From Pisaster brevispinus (Eukaryota > Echinodermata > Asteroidea > Forcipulatida > Asteriidae), in NCBI GenBank assembly GCA_023634235.1, contig JAMKCF010000005.1, positions 806,001 to 870,000 of the forward strand: 64,000 nt of DNA. Direction: 5' to 3'. The translations under genes were made by a program, and so were the position numbers. Below are positions 1-15,000 of the stretch, one piece after another (position 1 is the first letter of the stretch; the number at the start of each line of letters is the position of its first letter). Below the pieces are notes generated by a model. The model was given only the letters and a program-made list of their open reading frames with translations, ran no database searches and was not told the DNA's origin.

Positions 1-91
1 AAAGATAGAGCAGACGAAAAGGCAATTTACTTTGTCATAAAATAATACTTGACCAGTGGTTTCATGACAATTATTTGTACTTGTTTTTCAG

Positions 92-3000
92 GTCATTAAT
101 ATGTATGAAGGTAAACGATTCACTCTTAATGGTACACCAGTGAATGCTCCAGTTATTTTACCAGGAATTGGTATCTTGACTTCTGGCTCCCATCTGGTAA
201 GAACAACTTTCAGAACTTATGCAGGTCTACTGAAGATATTTGGACTAGTTTAGTTGTGTTCAAAGATGATTTATATATTTGTGTAGTCATTCATTCCAGA
301 AGAGGCCGTCTTTCATTGAAATTCTTAAGTAGTAATACTTTAAGAATGTTTTGTTAGTAACTATATGGTACTTGAATCTACAAATGGTTTAAATTTACTG
401 AATTAAGTTTAAAAAGGAATATTCAGAAGGGTGTTCCTGCTAAATTTGAAACTATTTGTAACCCCTGCAATCAGTTTAAACTGTTCACATTTTGCTTCTT
501 TAGTAAACTGCTTTCAGTAGTTGTTGTTTAGATTGAGTTTGACAACATGCTGTATTTATTTGTTTTACCTATCAGCTCCTGTCAACAGCTCTTGGTGTAA
601 CTGTTCGTTGGGATGGTGACAGTGATCTGAATGTCAATGTACCTAAGAATAACTTCACTGGCCCACTATGTGGATTGTGTGGAAACGTGGATGGAGATCC
701 ATCCAACTTGTTGGATGAAACACCCGATGGACGCAGAGTGAGCACACTTAATCATCATTTGACAATCATTGAACTTCTTTTCTGTGTTTATCTTTATTGT
801 ATACTCTTACTTTGTTATTCTTGATTTTCTTAATTTCTTTGAAATTAAATACACTAGGTCATGTTAACTATGATTGTTTTAGCTTCTTTGTATTCTGGTT
901 TGAAATGGACAATTGTTTTACAATTAAATTTTAGAGGACTCCCCCCCCCCCAGTTTTTGTGAATAAGCATGGAGCTATGAATGTCACTGGTATCAGTATC
1001 AGTAATAAGTCATGCCCTCTTACCAGATTAGATTGTTAACATTTCAAATGTAAATTTAGCATAACGGATGGAACACAGGACAGTGAATTATTTGTAAATG
1101 AAATGATGTAATTTATTTATTATTTAGGTGAGTAATTCAGTGGAGTTTGGCAACAGTTGGATTGTTGATGGTTCTGAATGTCAAGACAGTGGAAATGACT
1201 TCCAAGATGTTTGTAATGGAGTCATTGAGCGATCAGCAGCCGAGGCTCGTTGTGGATTGATAAGAGATGAGTCAGGTATGATTAGCAGCAATGCATTCAA
1301 AATATACAATTAGGTATAGATATGGTGTCATTCAATATTACCAGCAAGTAAATTATGATCAATATTAACTTTCTTATTTTGTTTTGTCTTCTTACAGGAC
1401 CATTTGCAGACTGCATTACGAGAATAAATCCTGCTGGATTTTTCAGTGACTGTGTGTATGATGTTTGTGCCACTAATGATCCGAACACAGTCTGTCGTCA
1501 TTTGAGTATTTTGGAGGCACATTGCTTGGATTTCTCGTATGAAATTGGCTTCTGGAGAAGCCCAGAAATATGTGGTATGTTTTCAAGTGCATATTTCTTA
1601 CAGCCCATAAGACTGTTTTCAGAGCTGTAGTAAATGCTCAATATTACTTTCAAAGCATTTTTGTTTGTTTTTGTAATTACAGTAAAAACATGAGGACACA
1701 AAACAACTTGTGTACAGCTCATGAGAAGCAATGTTTTGGAGTTGGAGCTTTTGCTGTTTTTATGAATAGATCTAATGATTTCTAGTTCCTGTTGTGAAGA
1801 AAATTGGTTTACGTTTGTTGTTGATGTAATTATATATATAAAAGTATACCTGACTGAATATTTTCTTTCTCTTTATTAAAGTTCCCGAATGTCCACCTGG
1901 CTCTGAATTTAGACGACTTGCCAAGCCTTGTCCTACAACCTGTTTAGAAGCCATTGCTGAGATCACCATTCCATGTGATTATGCTGAGCAAGCTGGTTGT
2001 GAATGTGCACCAGGTCATTATCGCAGCATGAATGAATGTGTTCCTAAGCACCAGTGTGGATGTGTATATGATGAGACACGCTATGCTAAGGTTTGTGGCC
2101 CTTTTATGTGTTTAAGATTGTTTTAGTTTCAGGTGAAATTGGTCAAGTTGATTTGGTGAAATGGCTGTCTAATTTGGTATTCTGTGTTTATAATGCCTCT
2201 TTACCTTCTTGACATCTCTTTATTGTGCTTTAATTGCAGCCACTTGAACAGTTTGTAACTGGAGATTGTGAGATGCACTGTACGTGTTTCCCTGGTAACC
2301 ATGTTGAATGTCAACCCATAAAATGTCATGAGCATGCTTGGTGTGGTTCCCGTGAGGGTCGGTTTGGTTGTCATTGTAATCCTCGATTTGAAGGAGATGG
2401 AGTGAGTTGTACTGGTGAGTTACTGATGTTAAGGACAGTTATTTTATCTATTGTCAAGTCATTGCTGGGTTTATTCAGTTTTGTTTGATAATTGATTGTA
2501 GTTTCAACTTGACAATGTGTTCCCAAAACTTCATGCAGTACATAATCTGAAAGTCACACTGAGCCTTCTAAGAGTTATGTAGCAGAAAAGAAAAAATGAA
2601 AAAGCAAACCAGTTATAATTTTTTTTAACATTTTGGTGTTTAAGTAAAGTAAGGGCAAACCAATTATAAACCATGCTGTGAAAGTTAGTGTGTTTAATAG
2701 GTCAATGACACCGGAAAATGTTTCAAGTATTTTGTGGTTAAAGGCAGAGTGTAGTTTTGGTAATTACTCCACAACTTCTTTGGTAAAGAGCACAGGGGAG
2801 CTGTTGATATTGTAAAACATTGTTAGAAATGAGAAAGTTGTTTTTTTCTTTCATTATTTTCTTATAACTTCATTGACCAATTGAGCCCAAATGTTCACAG
2901 GTTTGTTATTTGATGCATATATTGGAATACACCTAGTGAGGATACTGGTCTTTGACAATTATCCAAAGTATACCCTGCCTTTAAAGAGAAGTGATTCAAA

Positions 3001-6000
3001 AGATTCTCTTATCATTTAATTCACTTAATTGGCGTGTCATGGCCAAGCGGATAAAAGCACCGGACTCAAGCTCTGGTGTTTCCGACTCAGCAGAATGTGG
3101 GTTCGAGTCCCAGTAGTGACACTTGTGTCCTTAAGCAAGACACTTAACCATTATTGCTTCGTCCTTCGGATGGGCCGTAAAGCCGTTGGCCCCGTGTGTT
3201 GTGTAATGCACAAATAAGAACCCAGTGCACTTATCGAAAAGAGAAGGGGTCCGCCCCAGTGTTCCTGGTTTGATTGGCAGCATATTGCGCCACAGCACCT
3301 TGTAAACCATGGTGCTATGTAAAGGAGTAGGTCTCATACTTCAAACGAAGCCACACATACCTTGCAGGAAATTAATGTTAAAGCGCCTTGAGCGTCACTG
3401 AGTGACGGATATGAGCGCTATATAAGAAGCCACTATTATTATTATTATCATTAAATAAGATTTTTGAGATGTGTTCCATACTTTTTGTTATTTGTAGCCA
3501 ATCCATGTGCAAGCAGTCCTTGTATGAATGGGGGAGAATGTGTCTACGTTGATGACCTCACCCACTTCTGTCATTGTCCACCACAGTATTATGGAACGAA
3601 TTGTGAAACAGGTGAAATTGCATATTCTCAATAGATAAGCTCTAGGTTGTTTCTTGATTATTTCATTTTGTATGCCCTGCAGTTTGCAAAGCCACTGAAG
3701 GGCTGAAGGATGTCCTTCCGTGTGGTGTGGGTATGTGGGTAGATATACACATTCAAACCGGGGACCTATAACAGAAGAGGATGATAGGTCCCCTGGTTGG
3801 GTATAAAGGTCTCCAGTTGGAAATTGTGTAAAGCCAATGGGAGCTGTTGTTAAAAAGTTAAAGAGTACAAACAAAAGAGGGACAATAGGAGCTCCCCGAT
3901 TGCAGGTGTTTACACACTTGTGTGAGCATGTCTACCTGTTGAAACCGAGGACATTTACAAAAGGGATCTGGGTGTTTGACAGAGTGAGGACGACCTTGCT
4001 TTGCTTTCATGTCCTCGCTTCACTTTCGTGTACAAAACCAATAGGGACGTTGCTTAAAAACTTGAGTCCAAACAATGGGAGAACAAAGAGAAGTCCTTGA
4101 TCTAGAGGATTCATATATGTGTGTGTCCAAAGAGAAGTCCTTGATCTAGAGGATTCATATGTGTGTGTGTGTGTGTTTAAGTGTTATACACAAGTCTGGA
4201 AACACATTCTCAAAAATGCTTCCTTGTCATGCTTGTGGAGCATTCTTTTGTTCTTTCCTTTGTCCCTGCACTTAACAGTTTCCCATAGACTTTGTACACA
4301 AATTTCCTTGTGGAGCACCCCGGTCTTTAGAATTTCCATGTGGAGTCCTGTTATATTCCTTTTTTTGGTTTTGTCCTTGGTCTCAATAAGGTACCGAAAG
4401 TGAGAGCCTGAGAACAAAACAAGTCCACTCACTGTAGGGACTCGAAACACTGGACTTGCACACGTCCACACAATGATTTTAACAGTATTGAAGAAGATGT
4501 GTTTTCTTAGTGTGCAGAACAAAGAAATGTTCACAGAGTGTATGCAATACAGAGCTGTGTGTTTTAATATTCGCTACTCTATGGGTACCGAGGGCAAAGC
4601 AAAATAAGGGAAAGAAAAGCTCTCCATAGGGGAGTTCTACAGACTGAGGTGCTCCACAAGGAACTTTGTGAACAAAGTATATGGGAAGATGTGTACAGAG
4701 ACAAAGAAAAGAGGAAAAAAAAAGTCTGCACAGGGATGTAAAAAGCAGAATGGGTGTGTGCGCTTGTGTGTGTACAATCATTGTCCGATGATAACTCATT
4801 CATGAAGGACTTGGCATATCGAGACCCAAACTTAGTATATGAATTGGTCTCGGTATCCCCCAGAAGCCTGTTGCGAGTGAACCCCCAAGGTTAAATATGA
4901 AGGTCATTATGACAAAAACAAAAGAAATTTGTAAACAAAATAATTATGACTAAAACAAAAGAATGTTTTCTGGACGATAACTCAGGGAAATGGCATATCA
5001 ACTCCAAATCCTGGATTTGGGATCCCCTAGAAACTTATTGTTTTTTGGACCTGCACGGTCGAATGTCAAAAAAAGGACTGGCTTGTGAGGCATTTGTGGT
5101 TAGGGGTCTTGTCAAAATTAATCCTGGACAGACCATCGGACAAGGTTCATCCCATGTCAAATTTTTGTTGGACGGGCCATCGGATGGGAGTTCCAATGAG
5201 GTGATGTTTCACACGCTGAACAGTATCCTCCCGTCCGATGCACAGTACCCAAGGCACCCCACAGAGTGCTCTGCGGTTTCACTGGCTGATTAAACACTAA
5301 TATAAACAAACTTGTGGTTTGCAGTTTGGAGGAGTCTGGTCTGACCGTTTGGAGGTCACTATAGTGTGGTGGAGTTTTTAACCCAATGTTTTTTGAAATA
5401 GACAAAATTACTAGCCAAGTTCTTGTAAACCGTTGCTTGTGTTCCCTTCCTCCATTCTTAAATTTTTAGGTTAACAGTTAATAATTAAACAAATGAAATG
5501 TAAGCATCAAATGATCATCTATGATATGACCATTTTGTCTTTAGAAAATACTCAGGGTCATTGAGGCCTAACCGTGAAACCGAAAACCTGCCCTTGGGAG
5601 ACCCCCTGCTGGTTTTCCAGTAGATAGCGATCTAAAGACCCTGCGGTTTGTAAACAAACCATCTCTGGTGAAGGCCAGTCACTGTGAACTCATCCCATGG
5701 CCCATCCGATGAAGTAATCACTACAAGGGAATTCAACATGGGACGAGAAACCTGGTCCTGGACCGGTGCCGTCCGATGGCTGTCCGGGATTAGTTTTGAC
5801 AAGGTCCCTTACCAAACACAACTTTTCTTGTTAAATTAAAATTTTAATAAAATAAGCCCAAACAGCTTTTATTTATCAGCCTTATTGAAAACTTGAATGT
5901 GCCAATAAATATTGATCTTGTCTTCCTTTCTGTACCGTGCAGTTTTACATCGCTGCTCTGTAGTGGGTGACTCACATTACCAGACATTTGATGGTCTCAC

Positions 6001-9000
6001 TTATGACTATATGGGTCACTGTGAGGACACTCTTGTTACTTCTTGTAACTTGGATGGTGTTTTGAATGTGGTCAAGTTCAATCAGACCTCAGAGGGAGAA
6101 TACAAATCAGCAATCAGGGTCACCTCAAGAGCAACGTTTAATTCAGTAAGTATTTGCTCCAATTATACACTATATAGTGTAGAGGATGATGCAGCATGAT
6201 TTATCAAATATAGATTCCAATGTAAGATGACTAACAGTTTCATCACTCATTGTAGCATCAATCTTCAAGCCTATTAATATTAAACTCACGTTCGTGTTCT
6301 GATTTCTCATCCATAATCAGTCTGTTGAATTGCGACAAGACAAAGTGATCTACATCAACGATGTTCGTCATCTGCCACCAATTGAAGGTTTTTCATATAA
6401 AATTTACCTCAGTGGTTCTTGGCTGGTAAGTTTACCTCTAGATCCAGACAAATTTACACATTCAGCATTATGCTACATTAATAGAGTAGTTTAACAGTGA
6501 AATCTGCATCGAGGATAAAGCGCATTGATTGTATGACCCATACACTGATGAGTGTTAAGCACTGTATACTTGGTACTTTCTTGAGTCCTGTGGAAAAAAA
6601 CCCCCAAACAAACACTCTTCTGTTGTCCTCTTCATGATTGGGCTTGGTCCCCCTGGTGGAATTTACAGCTAATCTAAAACACTCACACATCAATTTCCCC
6701 CAAATTGTCTTGGGGACAGTTAGATACTAATAGAAAAATGTATGTGGTACTCCTGGGCTCAATTTCACTAAGATTCATCTTAAAATCAGTCGTCAGTATT
6801 ACCATAGTGATTTGTATTGTGACATCACACTTTATACGCAGCAATTAAGATTGATTTGCAGTTAAGATCAATCTTAGCTCTTTGTGAAATAGGTCTGTGA
6901 AGCGTCCCACTTGCATGCAGTGCAGTTGGTTGCCTGTAATAATTGCCCTAGTCTCAAGATTTGTTTGAAAATTTATTTATAAGTTCAGGTAAAAGAAAAT
7001 TCGCTATGACTGTCTGGAAGATTACACCGATTGTTAGAGATATCACAAAATGCTTGCCTGCCTATTAAATGTAGTTTTTAATAAGCACAGTTCAATTTTG
7101 TATTGAAATATAATACTGTTTACATTGATTCCAATATTTGTTATTAGGTGCTAGTCATTCCTTTTCCTGGTATTCTTATCCGATGGGACGGAGATCAACA
7201 GGTGGAGATATTTGTATCTGATGCTCTATCCAACAGACTTTGTGGTCTTTGTGGACAATTTGATGGCAATGCTAACAATGAATTTGTCACACCATCAGGT
7301 GATCCGGTAAGTTTTACAATATTTTCATTCTGGTCTATAAATTGTCTATATAAGTGTATTACTTTCCTGTTTGAACTTGGAGAAATGGTGTATAATATTA
7401 CATTCCTGAAGTAGTTGGAATGCCCTTAAATTTTAAAAGTTTTATATTTTCTTGTGTTTTTTTCCCAGGTACCAAATGCTCTAGACTTTGGTAACAGCTG
7501 GGATTCCTGTGGCAATACTGTAGAGGTTGTCAACCCATGTGACACTGATGCAACACAGAAAGCTCAAGCTGACAATGCTTGTAATATCCTGAGAGATAGT
7601 GTTGGTAAGATTCACTCCTTGATGACTTTCAGACTAATATCTCAATTCAGACTTGCTTATGTCTGCCTCTTGTAGCTGTTATTGTCTTGAGATACAAAGA
7701 ACTCCTGCTCTTTGATCTACTTCTCCAGCACTGAGGATACTGTTTATACAAGTTTCTTGCAACCTATATCTCCAGAGATAACCAAAAGTAACAACCTCCT
7801 TTAACTCCGATGTTGGTTTGATTTCAGACCTTTCTGTCTGTCAGCAATGACTCTCACCCCCGAGATAATATAAACCAATTTGATGAAGTTCATATAAATT
7901 GTATAAATGACCTTATAGTTCTGAGCCAAGAAATTATTGTAGATGTGGGCAATGTTTGATTAAAACGTGTGGCTTTGGTATGGCTGTGGCTAGACCATGA
8001 TGACTCTCTTCTACTGCTTCAGCAAACAGCTACATCCAAACTACATTCCTTCAGATTGAAGAATTCTGCACATTTATATTTGTTATATCTGGGAACAAAT
8101 TGTTACCTGTTGTTTCTGATAACTCATGTGCAACATTACAATATCTCCTTGGTACATGTGCTATGATTGTTTTAGTTTTGTTTTTGATTAATTGTTGTCT
8201 TGTTCAGGTCCTCTTGGAGTTTGCTTTGGCACAATACCACCTGAGCTTTACTATCAACGATGTGAATATGACCTGTGTATGTCACTTCCTGACACTATGG
8301 ATCGTTGTGCTAATATCAGAGACTACGTACAGCTTTGCATCAATGCAGGAGTGCAGATTGACTCTGCCTGGAGAGACCAAACAAACTGCTGTAAATATCA
8401 ATATTTCATAATGTTATTCAATGAATATTCATCAGGTTGACAAGAGCAGTGTATGGGAGCAAGTTTATTGTTTAATGTGAATGGATTCTACTAATACGAA
8501 TCTATTGCAGGAAATGTGTGATGTTGATATTTATTTGGCCTTTGTCTGTGCATTAGACACACAGTGTAGAAACAATTGAAAGTTGTCTACCTTGGATCCT
8601 AACCTCAATGTGATTTTCATTTTATCTCTGAATGCAACAGATCTTGAATGTCCAAGTCACTCCACATACTCCTCATGTATCGGTGCCTGCCCAACATCTT
8701 GTCTGTCTGAGATGTTATTCTTAGACCCTAGACAATGTTGGCAGTATTGCAATGATGGCTGTGTTTGTGATGAGGGATATGTACTTAGTGGGTATAAGTG
8801 TGTACCAAGAGACCGATGTGGATGTCAAACATCTATTAGCGGTGGATCAGGCTGGGAACACATACCTGTAAGTACAGTTTAAAAGAATCAATCATTTTGT
8901 CTTGAAATGATATCAGGTAACTTACCACAATGAAAACAATGCTGACTTACTTATGTGGTTATGTGATCGCAAACATTAGAGCAATGTGCATGGTCATTCC

Positions 9001-12000
9001 AGACTAACAAAATGTTTGAATATACAGGTGAGACTTGTGATAACTTAATATAAAGGTCTTCCAAAAGATTTCAAACAGTCTCCATACTCTCTTCCCATTC
9101 TTCCCTTCAGGTTTTGACTCGACTATAATTCAGTTTCACTGAAACAAAATATTCATAGCAATAGGGTGAAATAAGTACCCATACCAAGGATTTTCAAAGT
9201 GTGCTTAGATATAAATCTGCAGCACTTAATTGAGTTAGTTGATTTTGCTTTTTGTTTGTATCCCTACCCCATCAGGTTGGTCAATCCAAACTGCTGCCAG
9301 GCTGTATTTCCAGTTTAGTTTGTGGTGCAGATAGGGAATTGGCTTTCACAATCAATGAATGCAGTTCTGATGCACAATGCTTGAATGTTGATGGAACAAT
9401 ACAATGTGTCTGCAATGGGAATCTCGTTGGTAATGGTCATCAGTGTTCTGGTGAGTCCTTGGTTTTAATTCACTGTACACTGTACACGTTATGATGCTTT
9501 TGTCTCTAAAGCAAAACACTTACTTTGTACAATAGAACAGGAATGTAGTTCTGGTGTATTAAGACAAGTAATTCACACAAAACCATGAAACTTTATTACA
9601 CAACAGAAGAGGTTTACGTTGGTTAGGCTTTCCCCTTAGTAACTAGATTTCTTTTGGACTTGAAACTACAGAACTTTAAATTAGTTCAAAAACTGAAATT
9701 GGATTTTCATGCCAGTTTCATGAAATATTAATTTTGCTGATACTGATTTTAATATGTTGTGATTTTGTTTAAAACTATTATTTACAATTACAGAAAGTCC
9801 TTGCGTGGCAGTTACTTGCGGTAATGGTGGTACCTGTAAAGTGCTTAGTCCAACAGAATATGACTGTATTTGTCTTCGGGGATGGATTGGACCAAACTGT
9901 GATCAGGGTAACTTCACATTCTTTGTTAAATATTGAATTTTAAATGTATTGTAATATCAATGAAGGTTACTGTTTCCTTTTTACAGTTATGACTTGTTTC
10001 TCAACTAGTAAATTTGTGCGTTCCATTTATCTCAATATAATTTGGATGATTATAATTGTCTTATTGTATTTGCAGAGGCCAAGTACTGCATGGTCCATGG
10101 TGATCCACACTACAAAACCTATGATGATGTATATTATGATTTCATGGGTAGTTGTGCCTACACTCTGGTTAGCATCGAAGGCGGGTTCAGGGTGGTTCAG
10201 ATCAATCAACAATTTGAAGGGTCTGACTACACTACAATGAAAGAACTCATTGTAACTTTTACGTCAACGGTAATAATTTTGATGAGTTTTTTAACAGGCA
10301 TAAAACTGCTCAGTAATCCCTGATTTGTAACGAGGCAATGCATCATTTGAAGTGGCTATTAAGAAGAGTCTTGATTCACCAGAGAGTAAAAACTGTGACT
10401 TTAGTTTTGATTTATTTTAGCATTGGATACTCTCTTTCTCAGACTGCTGTCTCGCCACGCAAAAGGTGACAAAACAAAAGTTATGGCCCTGAATTCGGAA
10501 GGAACAAGCAGGTTTTGTTTTGTAATTACAGCTCGCATGTTAGTATTATCAAGCTGAAAGGAGGGGGTAAAGGTGTTATGTAAACTGCTGGTTAGCCTAT
10601 CATTCTGTTGAAGAGAAATAAAGAAGTCCATTCTGTTTAGTCTTTGTTTGAAGTATCCGATCAAATGCACATGACATCATTTCAGTAGGACGCCCTCACC
10701 TAGAGGTCAAAAGGAGGTCGTTCATTGGCCAATCCTGTGGGCTGCACGTACAAATCTGCGCATTTCGATTGTTTCATCACCATTTTACCTTTAAGATGGC
10801 GGCTGGCTGGATGACTTCAGTGCATAAGGTCTATTCCACAAGCGCGTGCAATGAAAACTTTTTTACAAGCAAACTTGACATGCAGCTTAAAATTGTGCAA
10901 TACGTGGAGTTAGAACAGCACAATATGCAGGGTGTGATATATGGACCACGCAATATGGTATAATATAACACTGTTGTTGGATCAACCAATTATGATTGAG
11001 GATTCAAGTTTGCTGAAAATAAAAATAGTTTTATCTTACAATGTTTTCTGTATGAATAATACAATATTGTGTTGATTTATTGCTGTATTATAGGAGGTGA
11101 AGTTGTTACAGAACAAGGTTGTGATGGTTGATGGAGTGATTGTCATTCCACCCTTTTATAGCAGTGATGTTGTCATTACACTTGGTGGAAATTACATTGT
11201 AAGTCTGTTTGTGTTAAGAAGGACTTGGTAGTGTAGGTATTGACCAAGTTCATATTTACACTGTAACTCTTTTGTAGGAAGTCCATTTATAAGAATCTTA
11301 ATCTGTGTAAAAAATCAGAATTCAGATTAGTCACTGAATTAAGCAATTACTCATTATGACTGAGTACACAATATTATTAAGTTATCGAGGAACAAGTAAC
11401 TTAAACTGTCTTTCTGGGTTAAGAAGAAACTTTGCAGGATGGAAATATTCACGTGTCCCTTGGGTGCAATAGTAACAACAGTAATACAACCTTTTTTATA
11501 AAACTGAATTCAACTATTTAATATAGTTGAATTTAATATGAACTTATCACTCCCATCCTTTACAAACTCCACTGGCTACCAGTCAATTACAGAATTCATT
11601 TGAAATTACTCCTTCTAACATTCAAGACACTCCACAGTTCTGCCCCAGTCTACCTCCAAAACATGCTGCAACCCGGTCCGTAAGACTGGGTCTAAGGTCA
11701 TCATGCAACAAGCTCTTTGTTCCTCTGACCCGCTTAGCCGGCTACGGGGACAGGGCCTTTTCCTGTATTACCCCACAGCTCTGGAACAGCTTTTACCCAA
11801 ACACATCAGAGAAAAACACAACATCTCACTCTTTCAGCGGCAACTTAAAAAATATCTTTTCCGACAGGCCTTTTCATGAACTTGAGTTTTTTCTTTCCTC
11901 TCAGACCGGCGCCTTTGAATGTTCCCACAGATAATGCGCGCCTTATAAGTGCTGTGTTATTATTATTATTATTATTATAATCCTCAAGGTTGCAAGTTTG

Positions 12001-15000
12001 TGTACCTTGCTAATAAGTCAAGGAAAAGGGGGCTTTGAGAAAGGAACTTGTTCAATATTTTATTTTTAACATGTGTGACATAGTTCAAACCTTTTTTTTC
12101 AACAGATTGCATCCTTTTTTAATAATAATATTTTCATCAAATGGAACGGAGTGGACAGTGCAGAAATTACCAATATCAACTCTGGTGGGGTTTTCAGTGG
12201 TTTGTGTGGCAATTTCAATGGAATGAGCCAAGATGAGTTCCTGAATCCAGACACAAATATGGTAACTATCCATCATCTAATGTCTGTAGTTTACAACTCA
12301 TGGATTCTTATTCTTTTATTAAGATTTATTGCCTTTTCGCCAAAGAGTTATATTAGTAATGACTAGTAAGATTAGTCAGTGGAACTTTCTCATGTTATTC
12401 TTTTTTTCTTCTTAAAACAAATAATTAAAATTTACAAAATGAATCAATCAATTACAATTTGTTTTAATCTTTCCTTGTGCAGATGGAAGATGTTCATGTG
12501 TTCGGGAATAGACACAAATTTGATACTGATATTGCATGTCCTCAAACTGCAGTGGCGCTCGACAACCCATGCTTGACCCAATTTGATCAGGAATTTCGTA
12601 ACCGAATATGTGGTGTGCTGAGTGACAATACTGGTAAGTCACCATCAAATAACAAATGCAAGAGTGACTGTTAATGACAAATAAGCCTTCACCAATCAGT
12701 ATTCATGATTATATCATTACTACTATATGGATTTGTTAAAAACTCACAATCTAGAGAAATAAAAAATTACCGACAACAAGCACATATACTTTTTGAGGCT
12801 TTGCATGGTGAGGTATCAATGTACATTAGGTTTGCGGTAACACCATGTGTATATCTATTAGCTGGGTAGATTTGTTCTCAGGGAACTAGGTCTCGTAATA
12901 AGTTGAAAACGAAGCTGCACACCCACAAAGACAAGCATGACTCTAGCAGTCGAGCAGGAGTTTACCGAATTCCTTGCTCTTTTGGTAAAGTGTACATTGG
13001 CAAGACAGGTAGAGACCTTGCCACTAGGCTGACAGAGCACCAGGCCCATGCCCGCAGAGGGGAATATGACAAATCTGCCATTGTCAAACACTCTGCCGAT
13101 TTTATAGATTGGGATCAGACTTGAATCATAGCTCCTGAGAGACATTGGTATACACCTCGCATCAGGGAAGCTATTAAAGTACACTAGCACAACATCGTTG
13201 CGGTACCCACTGCTAAAATATAGGATTTGAATTGCCTCAAGCTACCGGGCAATCTCGGTGGTCTAGTTGGTAAGACACTGCTCTAGAATTGCAAAGGTCA
13301 TGGGTTCGAATCCCACCCGAGTAATATGCCTGTGATTTTTTTTTTCACAGAACTCGGGAAAGTACTGAGTATACAGTGCTAAACACACATCGGTGTAGGG
13401 TAAAAACCAAAATTAATACCATTGTACATGTTCGTAAAGTAAAAAACTCCATGGTTGTGGTGTGATTTTTAAGTCTACTAGATAATTGGAGGTTGTAGTG
13501 CTAGGTTAGGAGTGACTATGGCACTGTGAATCTCAACTAGTTTGCTTTAACTGTTGAACCAAGGTGAAATACCACTAGTTACTTATTGAGCTGAATCATA
13601 AAGGTGATGTGTTTACTCTCTCTAACTAAGTCTTCTTTCTGTTTCTCATCTCATTCCCGACTCACCTGGTTTAATATTAGCAAATTTGCTCGTCAAACCT
13701 TTTTGAATGGTCCTTCGGTGAGAGGATTACCATTATTCTTTGTTTGTTCAACGATGGACCTGCTTCTTGTATATTAACAAGTCCTTTTTGCTTCACATGT
13801 ACTTGAATCGCTTTACATGTGCTTAATTCTGTGTTGGTCATCACAGTTCTGAGTTAAATATTCATGAGCAATGAGCATATACTCTGAATGTCTGTTTTGA
13901 TTAAATTCAGGCCCATTCAAGGATTGTACGATAGATTCAGCACCATTCTTTGAGGCCTGCAAGTATGACGTCTGTGCATCAAATACTGTTGATACCACAC
14001 ATGCATGTGGAGTCATTGCTGCCTATGCACAAGCTTGCCATGAAAGTGGATCTCCAATTGGAGCATGGAGAATGCCTAATCGATGTGGTAAGTTAAAGGT
14101 CATGGGTCAAGGGTTTGGGCATTAACCAGTGATGGATCCAAGGCTACATCAAATTAGAGGTATTTTGAGGAAAACGTGAAGGACAAAATGTCCATAGGTT
14201 TAGTTATATTGAATCAACACCTGTTTTTTTTTTTTTAACCAATCAATCTCCAAGTTTACAAGCTACTCTAATGTGCAGCAGCTAGCTGCTATTAAATCAT
14301 GGTTTATTACTTCTCACAGAGGCTATTAATTTGTTTGAATCCTCAGAACTAACATGTCCAGAAAATGCAATATACAGCCAGTGTGCCAACCCATGCCCTA
14401 AATCCTGCAGAGATAATACCAATGTTGTCCATCATTGTCCACTGTCGTGTGTGGAAGGTTGTACATGTGAAGAAGGTTTCTATCAAGATGGTGATAAATG
14501 TGTCTCACATGATACCTGTGGTTGTTTTTACGGTGATAATGAAAGCAAATATGTGCGGGTAAGTGGTTTTGTTTATCCCCCTCATATTAGTTCTAACACT
14601 AGCGTGAGTGGAATACAGTTTGCTTGAAGAATTTATCTTCAAGCAAACTTGACGCGCAGCTTCAAATAGCACAACATGCAGAGTTAGAATAGTGCAATAT
14701 GTAGGGTGTGGTATGGACTCTGCTATGTGGGTTAATATCACACTGTTGTTGCCATGGATTAACCAATCAGAATAAGCAAAGAATTTCACCAAGAAACCAT
14801 CATGAGAACTGCACAACATTTTGGCTGCAAGTTTATTGTTCTTGGATGTTGTGACATTGGAATGATTTAACACGCTTATGTATTTTTTTCCTGCAGTTCA
14901 ATGAACACTTCTACAATGAATCATGCTCTGTAAAATGTACCTGTACAGAAGCATTTGGTGAAGTGGAATGTGAACCTGTCACCTGCCATGAAAATGCCAC

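Larger units (their letters stand above)
92..3611 (+). other. Module 1 (partial VWD, C8, TIL, Cys-rich, EGF): exons of the VWD gene
   Basis: Exons: 92-196, 576-737, 1128-1275, 1398-1574, 1882-2090, 2240-2414 and 3498-3611. The first three are the middle and end of a VWD domain, with RWDGD and GLCGNVDGDPSNL. Exon 1398-1574 is a C8 domain (CVYDVCA, ending WRSPEICG). Exon 1882-2090 is a TIL domain with CPPGSEF at the start and CVPKHQCGC at the end. Exon 2240-2414 is a VWC/EGF-like Cys-rich piece. Exon 3498-3611 is a classical six-cysteine EGF repeat. The first VWD exon, which should carry the GDPHY-type motif, lies before base 92. All junctions keep frame with phases 0,0,1,1,0,1,1. Confidence 0.88.

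Noticed and set aside
13253..13325. Possible tRNA gene with A- and B-boxes
   Set aside because: No clean anticodon stem and the sequence continues into a SINE body; similar heads recur at 28936 and 40128.
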